A program made the position numbers and the translations under genes. Below, one piece after another: positions 1 to 11,531 of a DNA stretch of 64,000 bases (its first letter is position 1; each line of letters begins with the position of its first letter). The DNA is from Deroplatys truncata. Lineage: Eukaryota > Arthropoda > Insecta > Mantodea > Mantidae. The notes under the pieces are model-generated. The model was not told where the DNA came from, did no database searches, and saw only the letters and a program-made list of their open reading frames with translations. The stretch covers positions 71,062,557-71,126,556 of the forward strand of contig CM060987.1 of assembly GCA_030765065.1 (NCBI GenBank), given 5' to 3'.

Positions 1-760
1 CATTTTTTGGAAACATGCTCGCGCGCGCGCGCGCGTGCGTGTGTGTGTGTGTATGTGAACAGCATAACTCAAATGAAAAGTCGGATAAATACCAAACTTG
101 GTATTTGAGTTTAGTGCCTTCCAAGGATGCCTCAAGAAGATTTTCAAAAAAATCCCCCACCCCAGACTTCCCTTTACATGGAACATTTTTCGAAAGTTTT
201 GATTTTCTCAAAAACGGCTCTTAACGATTTTGATTAAAATATGTGTTTAAGAGATTTTCATGGCAGATAAAGCGTATATCTTGATTTTTCTGGGAATGTC
301 CCCAAAAGTCATCTTCATTCTGAATGGCTTTCGCCTAAGTGGTAAACCCTAAGTGATTGCCAAATTTTACTGCACAAAAAATGTAGATTTCGTTAAATCA
401 CGCACTTTATGTCGTATACATTTTTATTTTTGTGAAGTAAACCATTTCAGAGATATTCCTTGTTATTTGTTTGAATTTTCCAATGCTTATACTTTTTTGC
501 AAATGGGAATTCGTGTTTTTTAAATATAAATATCCTGGGCATGCAAAGAGGATGAAATGCTCCACATAGCAACCAGCTCTTAAAAGATTGGACTATCACT
601 TAAAACCTACCATATTCCCCTTGCACCTACAAGAAAATTAGCAATAAGATAAGTTTCTGGAAATGTATCTTGATTAGCATTAAGTAGATCGAGAGTAAGT
701 GTTTGTAAAACAAGTTTGTACAAGAATAGAGAAAGTCATGAGAGTGCAACGCATCAGATT
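1..760 (+). repeat. HINE-like repeat copy, cut by window start
   Basis: This is a forward copy of the dominant 0.9-kb family, lacking its first ~120 bases because the window begins inside it. It opens at the internal microsatellite, here a GC/GT alternating run (about 20-52), followed by the family landmarks GAACAGCATAACTCAAA, AAACTTGGTATTTGAG and TTTACATGGAACATTTTTCG. It ends with the inverted subterminal motif as AATAGAGAAAGT (about 725-736) and GCATCAGATT. The small frames inside are products of the dinucleotide run and of repeat sequence; no protein is implied. Confidence 0.88.
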
Positions 761-1594
761 TATGTCTTAATGATTACACTGTTAACATCAATGGACATCT
801 GTATGCTGGAAAGGTCACTAAGTGTTAGTTTTAAATAACTGAAATAGGTTTAATTTTGAAAAATTATGTGAACCTCATAGTGGAATGATCTTCTACATTG
901 ACAGCTGCAATGAAACCATTAGGTGTTCAGCTAACACTTAATCAAGTTTGCTCCTTATTCAACACCAGATTGTAAATTCCCTCTTGCAAAATTTTCTTTG
1001 AGCACCTTAAGATTTATAATAAGTGCCGGAGTTCATTTGCAAAATAAATTATTTACGGCTAAATTAAAAAAATAGGAGTACCAGATTTAGTTAAAAATGA
1101 GCGTATGTGCCAGAAGATAAGGCATAGTAGCAGATTGTTTTTAATACCGCGATTGCACAACTCACAAAAGCGTTCACAAGAAATAACTTGTCTTGCCAAC
1201 CTACAATTTTACAAAACAAAGTCTCCATATTTTAATACGCGCATGTTATCACCCGACTTGTAAACTAAGTTGTAACCCATCCGGGTACCTACCGTAGAAG
1301 AATGCGGTGTTTTCACCCAAAAGATCAACCAGTGCAAATATGCAATCATCCTTGCCTTTGTAAATCAGAGCTACAATTCCATACATAAGATTACAACCTA
1401 TAATAACCTAACGGTATAAGTTTTAAAATATATCGTTATGTTCTGCAGCTACTTATAAGAACAACCCGATGTTTTGCTCATTAATTAAAAAGCCGCTAGA
1501 ATTCGTGCTAGGCGGGATGTAATAATCTTTTCTCCGAAAGACTTGTAAGGTTGGGCGGGAAAAAACTGCTAAGTTGGCAACCCTGTATTCACGG
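761..1594. other. Unassigned AT-rich sequence
   Basis: No ORF of note, RNA gene or recognisable repeat was seen here. The sequence is AT-rich and looks like unconstrained intronic or intergenic DNA. Confidence 0.5.
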
Positions 1595-1745
1595 TAGTGT
1601 TGGGTCGAGCCCGTTTCTATATTGGAACTACTTATACATGAGTCGTTTCAAGGAAGTGGTTCCAGTTCCACTCCTTTGGTGGAAGTGGTTCCTTTGGAAT
1701 TACTTCCAATTTTTCACTCCACTCCACTTTAGTAATAAAATATGA
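1595..1745 (+). mobile_element. hAT-like terminal sequence (left-type end)
   Basis: The stretch starts with TAGTGTTGGGTCG, which resembles the TAGTGATGGGTCG-type termini of some hAT elements. It is followed by reiterated subterminal GTGGTTCC / GGAAGTGG motifs as far as about 1735. A matching inverted end (12 of 13 bases) lies at 7059-7071. The 8-base flanks of the two ends differ, so they cannot be shown to belong to one insertion. No hAT transposase lies between them. Confidence 0.4.
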
Positions 1746-2100
1746 AATTAAATACAACAAATTACGTGGGGTTTACTGATTTTAATCATAGTAAAACCCT
1801 TAAACTTCGGGGGGGGGGAACTAGTTGGTTTGTCCTAATTACAGTATGCCACTAAAAACATGGTTCGGAAAATAAAAACTGGCAGTAACATTTATCAGCT
1901 GATTTCAAATGAGGTTTTGTGATATAGATCAGCTCATGGTTAAATGTGGTTATAGGTTTATATCCTGTAGCTTTAAGATGTTTCTTGGTGTCGCTAAAAG
2001 TTATTAGTTTCCTTACAATGTCATGTTAACAAATGAAGAAGTAGTCTGATACATTCCCACTCTCTCTCATTGACAAACTCGCACATAATATGAACTGAAC
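1746..2100. other. Unassigned sequence with a G homopolymer
   Basis: Nothing coding was seen. A pure G run of about nine bases sits near 1810-1818 in otherwise AT-rich DNA. Confidence 0.4.
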
Positions 2101-2114
2101 TTTCTTGGCGTGTG

Positions 2115-2210
2115 AATGTCCGAGATTTTCTCGGGCTTCCAGCCAGATGTAGAGTTGTTTAGAAACCGACGTTTCGGTAACGTACTTCGTTCCCATCTTC
2201 AGGGTAGCTG
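2115..2210 (-). ncRNA. Hammerhead-ribozyme-like motif of Penelope type
   Basis: Read on the minus strand, 2202-2196 is CTGAAGA, which fits the hammerhead CUGANGA box. A potential stem II follows (GGGAACG at 2194-2188, loop 2187-2183, CGTTACC at 2182-2176, one mismatch), then GAAA (2175-2172), the self-complementary ACGT (2172-2169) and C2168. ACC (2205-2203) can pair with GGT (2167-2165) as a short stem I. This is the layout described for ribozymes of Penelope-like retroelements, which act best as dimers because stem III is so short. One extra T (2195) between the CUGANGA box and stem II departs from the consensus, so activity is doubtful. A second small hairpin, CCGAGA-AAA-TCTCGG, lies just downstream (about 2135-2121). 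Confidence 0.4.
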
Positions 2211-2293
2211 AATGATAAGAAATTAGGAGTCATATATCTTTGTTTCCCCCCCCCCCCCGAGTGGAGGAGAAAAACACAAGTTACATGCTGACC

Positions 2294-2983
2294 TCAACTG
2301 CGATGGGAGTCAGAGACAGAGTTTCTTTTTGTAGGAAATGTCCGGGTGACAGCCATGACCCCTGGATAGGTGCGCTCAGTTTTGGCGTTGGTATCTGGTA
2401 CCATATGTCCAAGAGCTCGCAGAGAGCCGCAGTGACGAGAAGGTAACTGCCATTGCCGGAGTCCTGGCAGCGACTTTTGTATGGTCGCGTCGTCCAGCTG
2501 GGCTGCTATATTCCCAATCGTTTCTAGATATCCACGAGGTGTTGCAGTAATAAGCGTGTGTGGTCGTTCTGTGTGTCTAGTAGCTGCTTGTACACGGTTT
2601 TTAACGTATTGTGTTTTTTGAATATGCGTACTAACCTCTTCAGCTTCTTCTTGACGTACTCTTGGAGTTTGTAATTTTCCGTGCAAATCTGCATGGTCAG
2701 ATCGCTTTCCAGAGGTTGGCTGCGTCCCCTGACGCTCTCTAGGTTGCGAGTCATGCAATGCGATCTGCAATGTCCTGTATAGTCGCTCTTTGGTCCACAA
2801 GGGCTGCTGTATTTTCTGCTTTCTGGTTCTGTGTGAGCTGTGTATTCTGAAGATTAGTACTCGTGTCCCGAAGGGCTGTTGTGTTGGCTGCAGTTTGCGT
2901 GAGGAGGTCCTGAAGGTCTCTGTTGTGATTTTGAGCTTTTCATGGCAAAACGTATATCTTGAATTTTCTGGGAATGTACCCAA
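2294..2983 (-). pseudogene. Retroelement-like ORF relic, unidentified
   Basis: A 229-codon frame is open on the minus strand, but its first ~15 codons lie inside an adjoining HINE-like fragment, so its start is not original. An alternative minus frame between about 2937 and 2755 reads as a hydrophilic, Gln/Asn/Thr-rich heptad-like stretch (for example DLQDLLTQTAANTTALRD) ending at a stop. That is the kind of coiled coil seen in gag-like or ORF1 proteins. The 229-codon frame continues past that point with a low-complexity basic sequence. I do not recognise either product. The position next to a Penelope-type ribozyme motif suggests one retroelement remnant, but this is inference. Confidence 0.3.
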
Positions 2984-3406
2984 AAGTCCTCTTCTTTCTG
3001 AATGGCTATTGCATAACTGGTAAACCGTAAGAGATAAACAATTTTCTGCACAAAAAATGTAGATCTCGTTAAAACACGGAATTTATATCCTATACTTTTT
3101 TGTGGAGTGAGCCATTTCCATGATATTCTTTGCTAATTGTTTGAATTTTCAATACTTATACTTTTTCTCAAATGGGAATTCCTGGACATGCAAAGAGAAT
3201 AAAATGCTTCACATAGCAACCGACTCTTAAAAGATTTGACTATCGCTTAAAGTCTATCATGTTCCTCTTGTATCTACAAGAAAATTAGCAATAAGATAGT
3301 TTCTGCAAATGTTTATCTCTAACATGAAGTAGATGGAGAATAAGCGTTTGTAAAAATAGTTTGTTCAAGAGCAGAGAAAGTCATGTAAGTGTAACACATC
3401 AGAATT
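2934..3406 (+). repeat. HINE-like repeat, 3' half
   Basis: The copy starts within the family at TTTTCATGGCAAAACGTATATC and runs to the 3' end (GCAGAGAAAGT, then GTAACACATCAGA). The 5' half with the microsatellite is missing. The retroelement-like ORF abuts its left side. Confidence 0.85.
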
Positions 3407-3489
3407 TTTAAAATTCCTCTTATAGTTCCACACATGTTTTGATACTTATGCATGTTATGTGTATCATTGCTATGTTTGTAGCTTATATC

Positions 3490-4621
3490 ACAGCCAAGAT
3501 AGTTAAAGTTTTGCACTGCTCCGTTATTTGATCATTCACCACTATTCTAGGTCTTACAGGCTGTTTCCCAGTGAATGCCATTGCTTTCGTTTTCAATACC
3601 TTCGATACCCTGTTGATAGTGAGAACCGTCGAGTTCTGCAGAATAGCCATGAACTGCAAACTCCACCTCTTCATTGTTAGCAAATCTTTTACTACCAAGC
3701 CGTTTCTTCAACTTTGGAAACGGAAAATAATCAGAGGGGACTAAATCTGGCGAATAGGGTGCATGAGGGAGCAATTCGAACTTTAACTCATCATCCATTT
3801 TGGCCATGGCGATAATGGATGTGTGAACTGATGCATTGTCTTGATGAAACAGAACTTTCCTTTTTGGCTAAATGGGGCCGTTTTTTATTGATTTCATTAT
3901 TCAAACGGTGCAATAAGTTCACATAATAATCACCATTGATTGCTTTTCCTTTTTGAAGGTAATCAATGAAAGTTATCCTACGCGCTTCCCAAAAAACTGA
4001 CGCCATGACCTTGCCTGCGGATGGATCTGTCTTCGCCTTCTTTGGAGCCGATTCTCCCCTGTCAATCCACTGTTTTGACTGTTCCTTCATCTCAGGTGTG
4101 AAGTGATGGAACCATGCTTCTTCCTTGGTTATGAATCGAGGCAAAAACTCGGCTTTATTGCAGAGAAACAGCGCCAAACACTCGACTGAAACATCCTCAC
4201 GACGCTGCCTTTTCCCATTGTGAGTAAACGCACAGCTTTCTCATGTCTAAATTTTCAGTTAGTATGCGATGTACAGCACTTTTTGAAATGCCTACGATGT
4301 CTGCTAGCTCGCACAATTTCAGTCGATGGTCATCCAGTACTATTTTGTGGATTTTTTTCCCCACAATTTCTGGCGTGGTCACCTCAATTGGTCGACCACT
4401 GCATTGTTCATCTTGGCAGCTCATAAGGCCTCACTTAAACTCTGCCACCCATATTTTACTGTTGTAAGCGAAGGAGCAGACTTCCACAGAGTAGAATCTA
4501 GCTCAGCTTTAATATTAGTTGGACTAAGACCTCTCAAATGAAAGTATTGTATCACATAACAATAACCAGTGTTACATATTTTGCAAATTCGCTGAGAGCG
4601 TTCACGATTGATGGCTGCCAA
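3490..4621 (-). pseudogene. Mariner-family transposase, broken
   Basis: This is a decayed cut-and-paste transposase of the Tc1/mariner superfamily, read on the minus strand in at least three frames. About 4621-4421 encodes the N-terminal region. About 4424-4197 encodes the paired helix-turn-helix part, with SGRPIEVTTPEIV and ADIVGISKSAVHRILTENL, typical of mariner DNA-binding domains. About 4177-3791 encodes the first catalytic region, where the usual DE(T/K)W appears as EEAWFHHF, so the first catalytic Asp is replaced. HQDNASVH near 3830-3810 supplies the second Asp, and YSPDLVPSDYF (about 3735-3705) supplies the third. Frameshifts and the lost Asp make it inactive. I found no clear terminal inverted repeats. 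Confidence 0.85.
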
Positions 4622-4629
4622 ACAATTAC

Positions 4630-5510
4630 TAAACTATGTAGCATCGTCAAACTTCAAACTTAAGCTTTATAAGGGTGGTACTTTCTACCATAGTCATTTG
4701 TTTGAAACATCCTCTATATATACTTCAGTTCAGGTACTTCTAGGACAGTCCTCGTACGTAGGTCGCCTACATATTACAATTCCCGAAGATTTGTCTTTCG
4801 ATCGTGTTGTAATCCTTGTGCATTTTTATTTTTCCAAGCTCTTATGGCATCGTCAACATATATATACTAAAACGAGAGGGTGCTAAACTGCACCCTTGTG
4901 TGCAGTTTTATTTGCCAAAATAGGTTCTTCAGGGAACTAAAGTGCTGTATTTGTCGTACCGATATACTGCAATGTTCTTGTTAATATCACTGCTACATGC
5001 GGGAAGTACTATAAATGGAATTATCGTATAACTAAAATGAGAGATTTTCTGCTAGTAACGTAATGGCATTAGACGATTGTATCAGAAAATACTGCAGCTT
5101 CTGCGTATTTTTAGAGCGCGCATAGTTGTGCATACCTACTTAACTCTGTTTAACCGAATCCTTCATTGCATTTGTCATTTAACCCGAATTTCAAGCTTGC
5201 ATTTATCAGGACTTGGGTCACAAATATTTGCTTAAATTGTTTAACCATTTTTTCTCAAGTTACAGTGTAACATTGCTGCATTCCTGAAAATAAAACGATT
5301 AACACTAATAATATAGGTAGTTAATAGTGGCCTTGTTACTGTTAATATCATTGGTAGCATTCAGTAATATCATTCATTGGTATATGAAATACAATCTCAG
5401 CTAATCAAATCACTGGCTAGGAATCCTAAAGCCGCAATATTTGTGCTAGAGTTAACTTTTGCACCTCTCCTACTACAAATTAAAACAATATGGCGATATG
5501 TATACTATAC
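4630..5510. other. Unassigned AT-rich sequence
   Basis: No gene, RNA or repeat family was recognised. Only short chance ORFs are present. Confidence 0.45.
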
Positions 5511-5514
5511 TGAT

Positions 5515-6805
5515 AGACCACGAGAAGAAGGCAGACCACGAGAAGAAGGCAAGCGAGAGGAATGTGTAACATCAACACTTTCCTGCGTCCGTATCATATT
5601 TACGCCCGCCGTGTGGATACGATAAGCATGTTAGGTTATAAACTACTATACTGTATTCACTCTTAGGTTGATCCGCGTCAAAACAAACCCCAGGTGACCA
5701 GTGCACCGTTATAATGTATCCTTCCGCCATTCGCACTAGAAATACTTCACACTTTCAGACCATGTGCGGTGACTATCATATTCTGTTTAGGGTTAAAGAT
5801 GATAAGATTGATAGTTGTAGCAAAACAAACGTTTGCACATACAATAATACTTAAGTCTAAAATAAATGAGCGAAAAATAAAGTAACAGGTATGTGATAAC
5901 TGAATATATTCACTCTCTGGAAGCGGCACTTTATTTACTGTTGGCGGCTCATTTTAAAAAAGAAATTGTGCACTGTTACGCGAATTGCATTCTTCTCAAG
6001 ATCACTACATTCCTGCATCGCGTATTTCATATGCTTTCTTTTTCTTTCTTTTTTTTCCGGGTGTAACCACTTTTCTCGTTTCAGATTTTTCTTCACAAGC
6101 ACTGTTTATACTTTTACTCGAAACACCGCTGAACTGGAAGTTAATTTCACAATTTCTTTCGCGGAAAGTGTTGGATATTTCTCAAATAACTTATAATAAA
6201 CATTCAACACTATTGTTTTTTCACCACTAGTCAATGGTTTGCGCGGCTAATGCTTTATGTAATTCGAAGAAAACACAAGAGCGAATTCACCGTCCTCCAT
6301 GATACTAAACACACTACTGGCTGTAAACAATATTCTGCGCCTACCCGGATGTCAGGTGACTCATACAAATTGCTTCATGGGACTTGTAGCTCTGTTTTAC
6401 GGTATAAATCAGCGATAAATAAAACTTTAGGTATTTGTATAGAATATTATACTATTTAAGCATAAATTCATTCTAAAATTCAGAGATTAGCATGGGACTA
6501 CTTTCCTGGGCGCATTGCTACCGTGTTGCAACACGGTGCACTGACCACGTGGCTTTGTTTTGCCACGGATCAACCTAAGAGTGAATATAGTGTACAGTGT
6601 TGTCAAGCACTATTCCATGGCAAGAGCCAATGCGTTAACACCTATTACGGCGGATGCTGTTCTACTAGTATCGGATCCTACATCATGGGTGGTTCATTTG
6701 CACACGTAAACACATTTCGTAGTAAACGTAGTAAACAATCGACAGTACGTAAGCAGATAAACAGTTACAGAACCCCGCTCGCCTTCTTCTCGTCCAACAG
6801 TACAC
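5515..6805. mobile_element. Imperfect foldback region, possible MITE
   Basis: Segments at the left (about 5640-5735) and right (about 6525-6600) are inverted copies; both contain GGATCAACCTAAGAGTGAATA or its complement with a neighbouring ACGGTGCACTG block. The outer edges also match in inversion: GAGAAGAAGGC at 5515-5552 is present twice in an 18-base direct repeat, and GCCTTCTTCTCGT lies near 6781-6793. The order suggests long imperfect terminal inverted repeats of a non-autonomous DNA element of about 1.3 kb. An 18-base perfect palindrome (6520-6537, ACCGTGTTG then its complement) sits at the inner edge of the right arm. No transposase is inside, and the class is not determined. Confidence 0.45.
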
Positions 6806-6856
6806 ATGACGCGCTTTGCTTGGTCATGGTTGCAGTTGATGGGAGGATGATGCTAT

Positions 6857-7071
6857 GAAGTGAAGAAGTGGAACTAACTCCGACGGAGTAAATGTCACAG
6901 AACAAACTCCGGCGCAGTAGGAAGTATTTGTTATGGTACTATAACGGAGTTGGAAGTAAATGCCATGGAACGAATACCGAAGGAAAGGCCAGTTCCGGAA
7001 AGGGGAGTAGTTACTTCATTTTTTTAAGGAGGGAACCGTTCCTTTGAAACGATTCCCACGACCCATCACTA
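6857..7071 (-). mobile_element. hAT-like terminal sequence (right-type end)
   Basis: The stretch ends in CGACCCATCACTA (7059-7071), the inverted counterpart of the end at 1595. It carries the same style of subterminal repeats (GAAGTGGAAC, CTCCG, GGAAGTA). The flanking 8 bases are ATATATAT, which do not match the left flank. Confidence 0.4.
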
Positions 7072-7079
7072 ATATATAT

Positions 7080-8597
7080 AATCTGTGTATGCTAAACTTT
7101 AAAGAAGTTCCGAGTTGTTGGTGTTCTCTGATATTAACTTAGGCATGAAGATACGCATATTAACGAAAAGCAAATAAGCATTTGTCCTTTCCGGGAAATG
7201 TAAAGAAAGACGTTGACGCCCTGGGAAAGCATTGCTCCTAAGTTGTATTTGCATATGCATACAGCACTCTCCAGTATCAGTTTAAAAATTACGTTTTTTT
7301 CAGGTGTTACATAAGGAGCTTTTTGTTCTGGTCAATCGAGCATTATAGGGGTGATTTTCAAGGCTTAATCTCAGGTTTAACTCTGAATGCAGGTGTCTTT
7401 AATAAGATAAAAGTTCTCTCAAAATTCAGCTTTCAGCAAGAAAGATGTCTGATGCAAGGCAGCTTTTCATCTGTTGACGAGAAAACAGCCGCGAATATTT
7501 CAGACAACTATAAAATATTTTGTAGGATTTTTTTCTACTACAAACTTTATAGGCACAGTGGATTAATTAAACCTAAAACGTGCATTACCTTATTGTTAGT
7601 AAGGTTTATACTTAATATTGTTGAGGTAATTAATCAGCTTGCAAAGCTTGAAGAAAGCCGATTGAAATGCCACAAATGTTGCATCTTTCCCATTTACCCA
7701 GGCCCGATGGGACCGTCTACATGGAAACAAACACACTAGCCTAAAGTGATTTTCAAATGGGATGATGTTTGTCCTTGAGCGGGGCCAGAGCGGTCCGCTG
7801 TGTTGTCATATTGCATTCGCCTAAGTTAAGCTTTTGGGTTGCTTTTACGTCGACCATTCTAGAGCCAGTTGAGTGAGAGGGAAATATGAAAAGAGTGTGG
7901 GTAACGAGGCGGCAACGCTGAGCACGCAAATGCACCTCATTCGCTGCAGAGCAGAACTCTTCCCATTTGAAACTAATAATAGGCTTGTTGCATGTTAGAA
8001 TTGATAGGAAGTGTAAAGCGTTTCATGTGCCAGCTGAAGCAAGAAACTACTTTTGCACGTAGTTGATTCCTCGCAAAATAGCACTTCTATTTATACAAAA
8101 GTGAATGTTTAAGAAGTTATTAAATAAACCGTTTAGAATGGTCGAATATGTTTGTAAAAGTGCTGTTCAAGAATTTTTACTTTATAGTGCATTTGCTTTA
8201 AGTTGAAACATGGAAAGTACAAAGAGAGAACGCTATATTCCAAACGACAGTTGATAATCTTGAACTGCTTAATCTCAAAAGCTTTATAATTGAAACTTAC
8301 TGTTTAAAATGTGGATTAGGTTGAAACATGAAATTTAAAAGAGAACAACCACCACCAGCTTGTAACAATACGAAAGCCAGCGAAGCAAGGACGGTGAAGA
8401 TATCAGGATATTTTCCATATTCCCTGCCAAAAGTGCAACTCGCAACAACACTACGCCGATACTGAGAAGACTAAGCGGTAAAGGGTGACTGTGGCAGGGT
8501 TTCTCAGCACTCGAACCGTCATTAACACACACTCCCTCCTAGACCGGTCAGGTAGCGACAAAATGGTCTGTTTCAACTTAAACCTTACGTAGTGTAG
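7080..8597. other. Unassigned sequence with one open frame
   Basis: A plus-strand frame is open from 7323 to 7739 (138 codons, only a TTG at its beginning). The predicted product is mixed and I do not recognise it; chance is a fair explanation. No repeat family was identified in the rest. Confidence 0.3.
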
Positions 8598-9390
8598 TTT
8601 CTTTCTCTACTTTCTACCACGTACCTAGTAGACAGAGAAGGTATTGCATTTCGCCCAAAACTTTGATATCGAGATTTCACCGAAAGTACACGTTTTGAGG
8701 CCCCCTGAATACAAAAAAAAAGCATTTTTAGAAAAAATCCATGTGGAGTTTTGTGAACAGCATGACATGACTCAGAAAAGTCGGATCAACATCAAATTTG
8801 GTATTTAAGTTTAATATCTTCCAAAGATGCGACACGAAGATTTTCAAGAAAATTCCCCTACCCCATACTACCTTTTACATGGAATATTATTCGAAATTTT
8901 TCATTTTCCAAAAATAAAGATTTGGCTTTAAGATTTTCATTAAAATACCGTATATTACATGTATTTATGACAAATAAAATGTATATGTTGAATTTTCTGG
9001 GAATAGCGTTTGAAGTCTTCATTCGGAAGGAATTTTGTATAATCTTGTATAACAGGTAAACGTTAAACGATGAACGAAAACGTACTACATAAGAAGTGTA
9101 GATCTCTTTACAACACACCATTTAGATCAAATAACTTTTATTGTGGCATCAGGCATTTCCAAGATATCCGTTATTAATGGTTCGAATTTTCAATACTTAG
9201 CCGTTCTTTTAAAGTCCTGTTAACATTCAGTTGTTTCTCGCGATGTCATGGAATTGTCTAATTTAGCTATTTCTGCAAAGGTTTATTTGGTTTAAAATGA
9301 AGTAGGTATAAAAATAGTTTTAGTAAGATAGTTTGTATAGCCATTGATAAACGATAAGGTCATGTGGATGTATCACATTCGATTTTTATT
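8598..9390 (+). repeat. HINE-like repeat, near-complete
   Basis: Forward copy. The 5' part reads CTTTCTCTACTTTCTACCACGTACC and then GATATCGAGATTTCACCG. Internal landmarks follow, including GATGCGACACGAAGATTTTC. The 3' hairpin is kept as ATGTG, loop GATGTAT, CACAT (about 9362-9378). The microsatellite is almost absent in this copy. It belongs to a variant group whose 5' end carries CCACGTAC. Confidence 0.85.
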
Positions 9391-9513
9391 TGATATTCTG
9401 TTGGTGTTGAAGCACAAGATTTTATTTGAGATCAAGGATGCCAGCTTTACAGGAATAGGGTATTAGTGGAAATAGAAACTGTTTTAACAGCTTATTGCTC
9501 TATTCATTAAATA

Positions 9514-10424
9514 CAAAAATCTGATGTGTTACACTCACATGACTTTCTCTACTCTTGTACAAACTATTTTTACAAATGCTTATTCTACATCTACTTTGTT
9601 AATCGAAATAAACATTTGCAGACTCTATCTTATAGCTAGTTTTCTTGTAGATGTAAGGGGAATGTATATTTACAAGGGCAGTTTGGAAATATAGTAGCCT
9701 TTAAGCACATACATATCTCTTAATAGCTGGTTGCTAGGTGCAGCACCATTCCCTTTCCCACAGATTAATACTCTTTGCATATCCAAGACAAAAAAAAATG
9801 AATAACGAATTCCCATTTGAGAAAATAAGTATTGAAAAATTTAAGGGAATAACAAGTAATATCTCGAAAATGGTTCACTCAACAACAAAAAATGTATATG
9901 ACATAAATTGTGTATTTTAACGCGATCTACATTTTATGTGTAGTAAAATTTTGTCTATCTCTTATGGTTTACCAGTTATGCAAAAGTCATTCACAATAAA
10001 GAATACTTTTGGAGACATTCCCAGGAAATTTAAGATGTACATTTTATTTGTCATAAAAATATCTTAAACATATGATATTTTAATCAAAATCGTTAGAGCC
10101 ATTTTTGAGAAAATTAAAATTTTCGAAAAATGTTCCATGTAAAGGGTAATCTAGGGTGGGGGGATTTTCTTGAAAACCTTCGTGTCGCATCCTTGGAAGA
10201 TACTGAACCTAAATACCAAGTTTGGTGTTTATCCGACTGTTCGTTTCTGAGTTATGCTGTTCACAGACACACACACACACACACACGGACATGTTTCCAA
10301 AAATGTTTTTTTAGGTTTCAGGGGGTCTCAAAACATGTATTTCCGGTGAAATCTCGGTATCGAAATTTTGGGTGGAATACAATACTTCCCCTACTTACTA
10401 TACGTAGTAGAGAAAGTAAAAATA
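9514..10424 (-). repeat. HINE-like repeat, full-length
   Basis: Reverse copy of about 0.91 kb. Its 3' end (left side) has the hairpin at 9524-9540 and the subterminal motif ACTTTCTCTAC at 9542-9552. Its 5' end (right side) has GTAGAGAAAGT at 10407-10417 followed by an oligo-A tract. The internal microsatellite is a short (AC)n at 10264-10285. No ORF of significance lies inside. Confidence 0.9.
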
Positions 10425-10960
10425 TACTTCGTAAAGAAGCTACACTATTTACTTCTGTTTCTTTTGTATTTTCTTGAACATTTCTTAGTTGTTTCAGCTT
10501 CTCTATGGAACTTTTGTAATCAGAGTGGAAACTATGGAAAAACGTATTTTTAGCAATCTTATAGCACTCGTCAAGTTCAGTAACGTAATTGTTTGGTATG
10601 GGTTTATCTGGAAACTCGGCATTTCTCCCTTTTTAAAACCTTTTCCAGATATCATTTTTTTATTTGGTTACCTATCTAGCTCTCCATTTGGTATTCTTTT
10701 ATCTGGAGCAGCTGAAACGTAACCACGTGGCACTTTGGACATCAGATGGCAGCATGGGTTCTCAGATAGTAAATCATCTCTTCCTCCTTGATTTGGCACT
10801 TGGAAAGATATCAGGATTATGGGTCTGGGCAAATAGAACATGAAAGTGTCGGTTGGGGGTACCACTTATATGTTGGACGTTTCCACTCTTCAGTTGTTAA
10901 CTGCTCCCTTTGTTGGGTGTCTTAAGATAAGCCACAAAATGTTGCTTCTGCATCCTTGTG
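10425..10960 (-). pseudogene. Protein-like relic, unidentified
   Basis: On the minus strand, about 10640-10425 is an open frame reading like real protein (for example FPDKPIPNNYVTELDECYK, then hydrophilic SSIEKLKQLRNVQENTKE). It runs into the adjoining HINE-like copy, which has replaced whatever followed. Upstream, in another frame, 10865-10668 is open and ends with PRGYVSAAPDKRIPNGELDR. The two frames together look like one coding segment interrupted by at least one frameshift and stops. I do not recognise the family; it could be a retroelement ORF or a processed pseudogene. The composition, rich in charged residues in a 36%-GC-like background, argues against pure chance. Confidence 0.35.
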
Positions 10961-11531
10961 ACTGGGCGTACGAGTTTCAAAATATACATATTGTTAACAT
11001 TTTCCTATCTAAATGCTGAAATGATTTAAGGGCGAGTTAACGCAGAGCTGTCGTGAACTTCAGAGGGCGTTGGTTTTAAGGCCCAGAATCCCAATGTTTA
11101 CTCTTGGATTCCTAAAATAATCGTGAACAGAGGTTTTGTCCGACTTGACCCGTTGACCTTCGTCTTTAGCTAAGTAACCCCCTTATGAATGATGGCTGCA
11201 AGCTCTTAGCAAACAGAGACCCGTTTTGTAGGCGAAGAAGAATAATAACCATATCTCACTGGAGCTTGTAACATATAAGGGGACCAGTGGCAGAACGGGT
11301 CGCTTTCAGACTCGAGAACGGTGATGAATAACATTGCGACGTTTGATTTAAGATTGCGCATCTCTTTGCTGAATGAAAGCTACTGTTAGGAGCTTGTGAC
11401 TGTCTGAATCACTTCATGATCATACAAAGCTAAACATAAACGACGGAGCTTTTAGAAGAGCGTGCGTATTTTAAAGATAACTTTTTGGGGTTTTATTATG
11501 CATTTTGTATCAATGTATAGTGCAGAGAGTT
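10961..11531. other. Unassigned sequence
   Basis: No coding, RNA or repeat feature could be supported here. Confidence 0.4.

Noticed and set aside
2294-2983. 229-codon ORF as a real host gene
   Set aside because: It begins inside a transposable repeat, its product is low-complexity and basic, and a competing frame shows coiled-coil-like sequence. It is better described as a relic.
5377-5625. 82-codon plus-strand ORF with a repeated Arg-Glu-Glu-Gly motif
   Set aside because: The repeat is an 18-base tandem duplication at the edge of a foldback. No recognisable protein and no supporting signals were seen.
1595-7071. One complete 5.5-kb hAT element
   Set aside because: The ends match, but flanking 8-base sequences differ and no hAT transposase lies inside. 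I kept only the two ends as separate observations.
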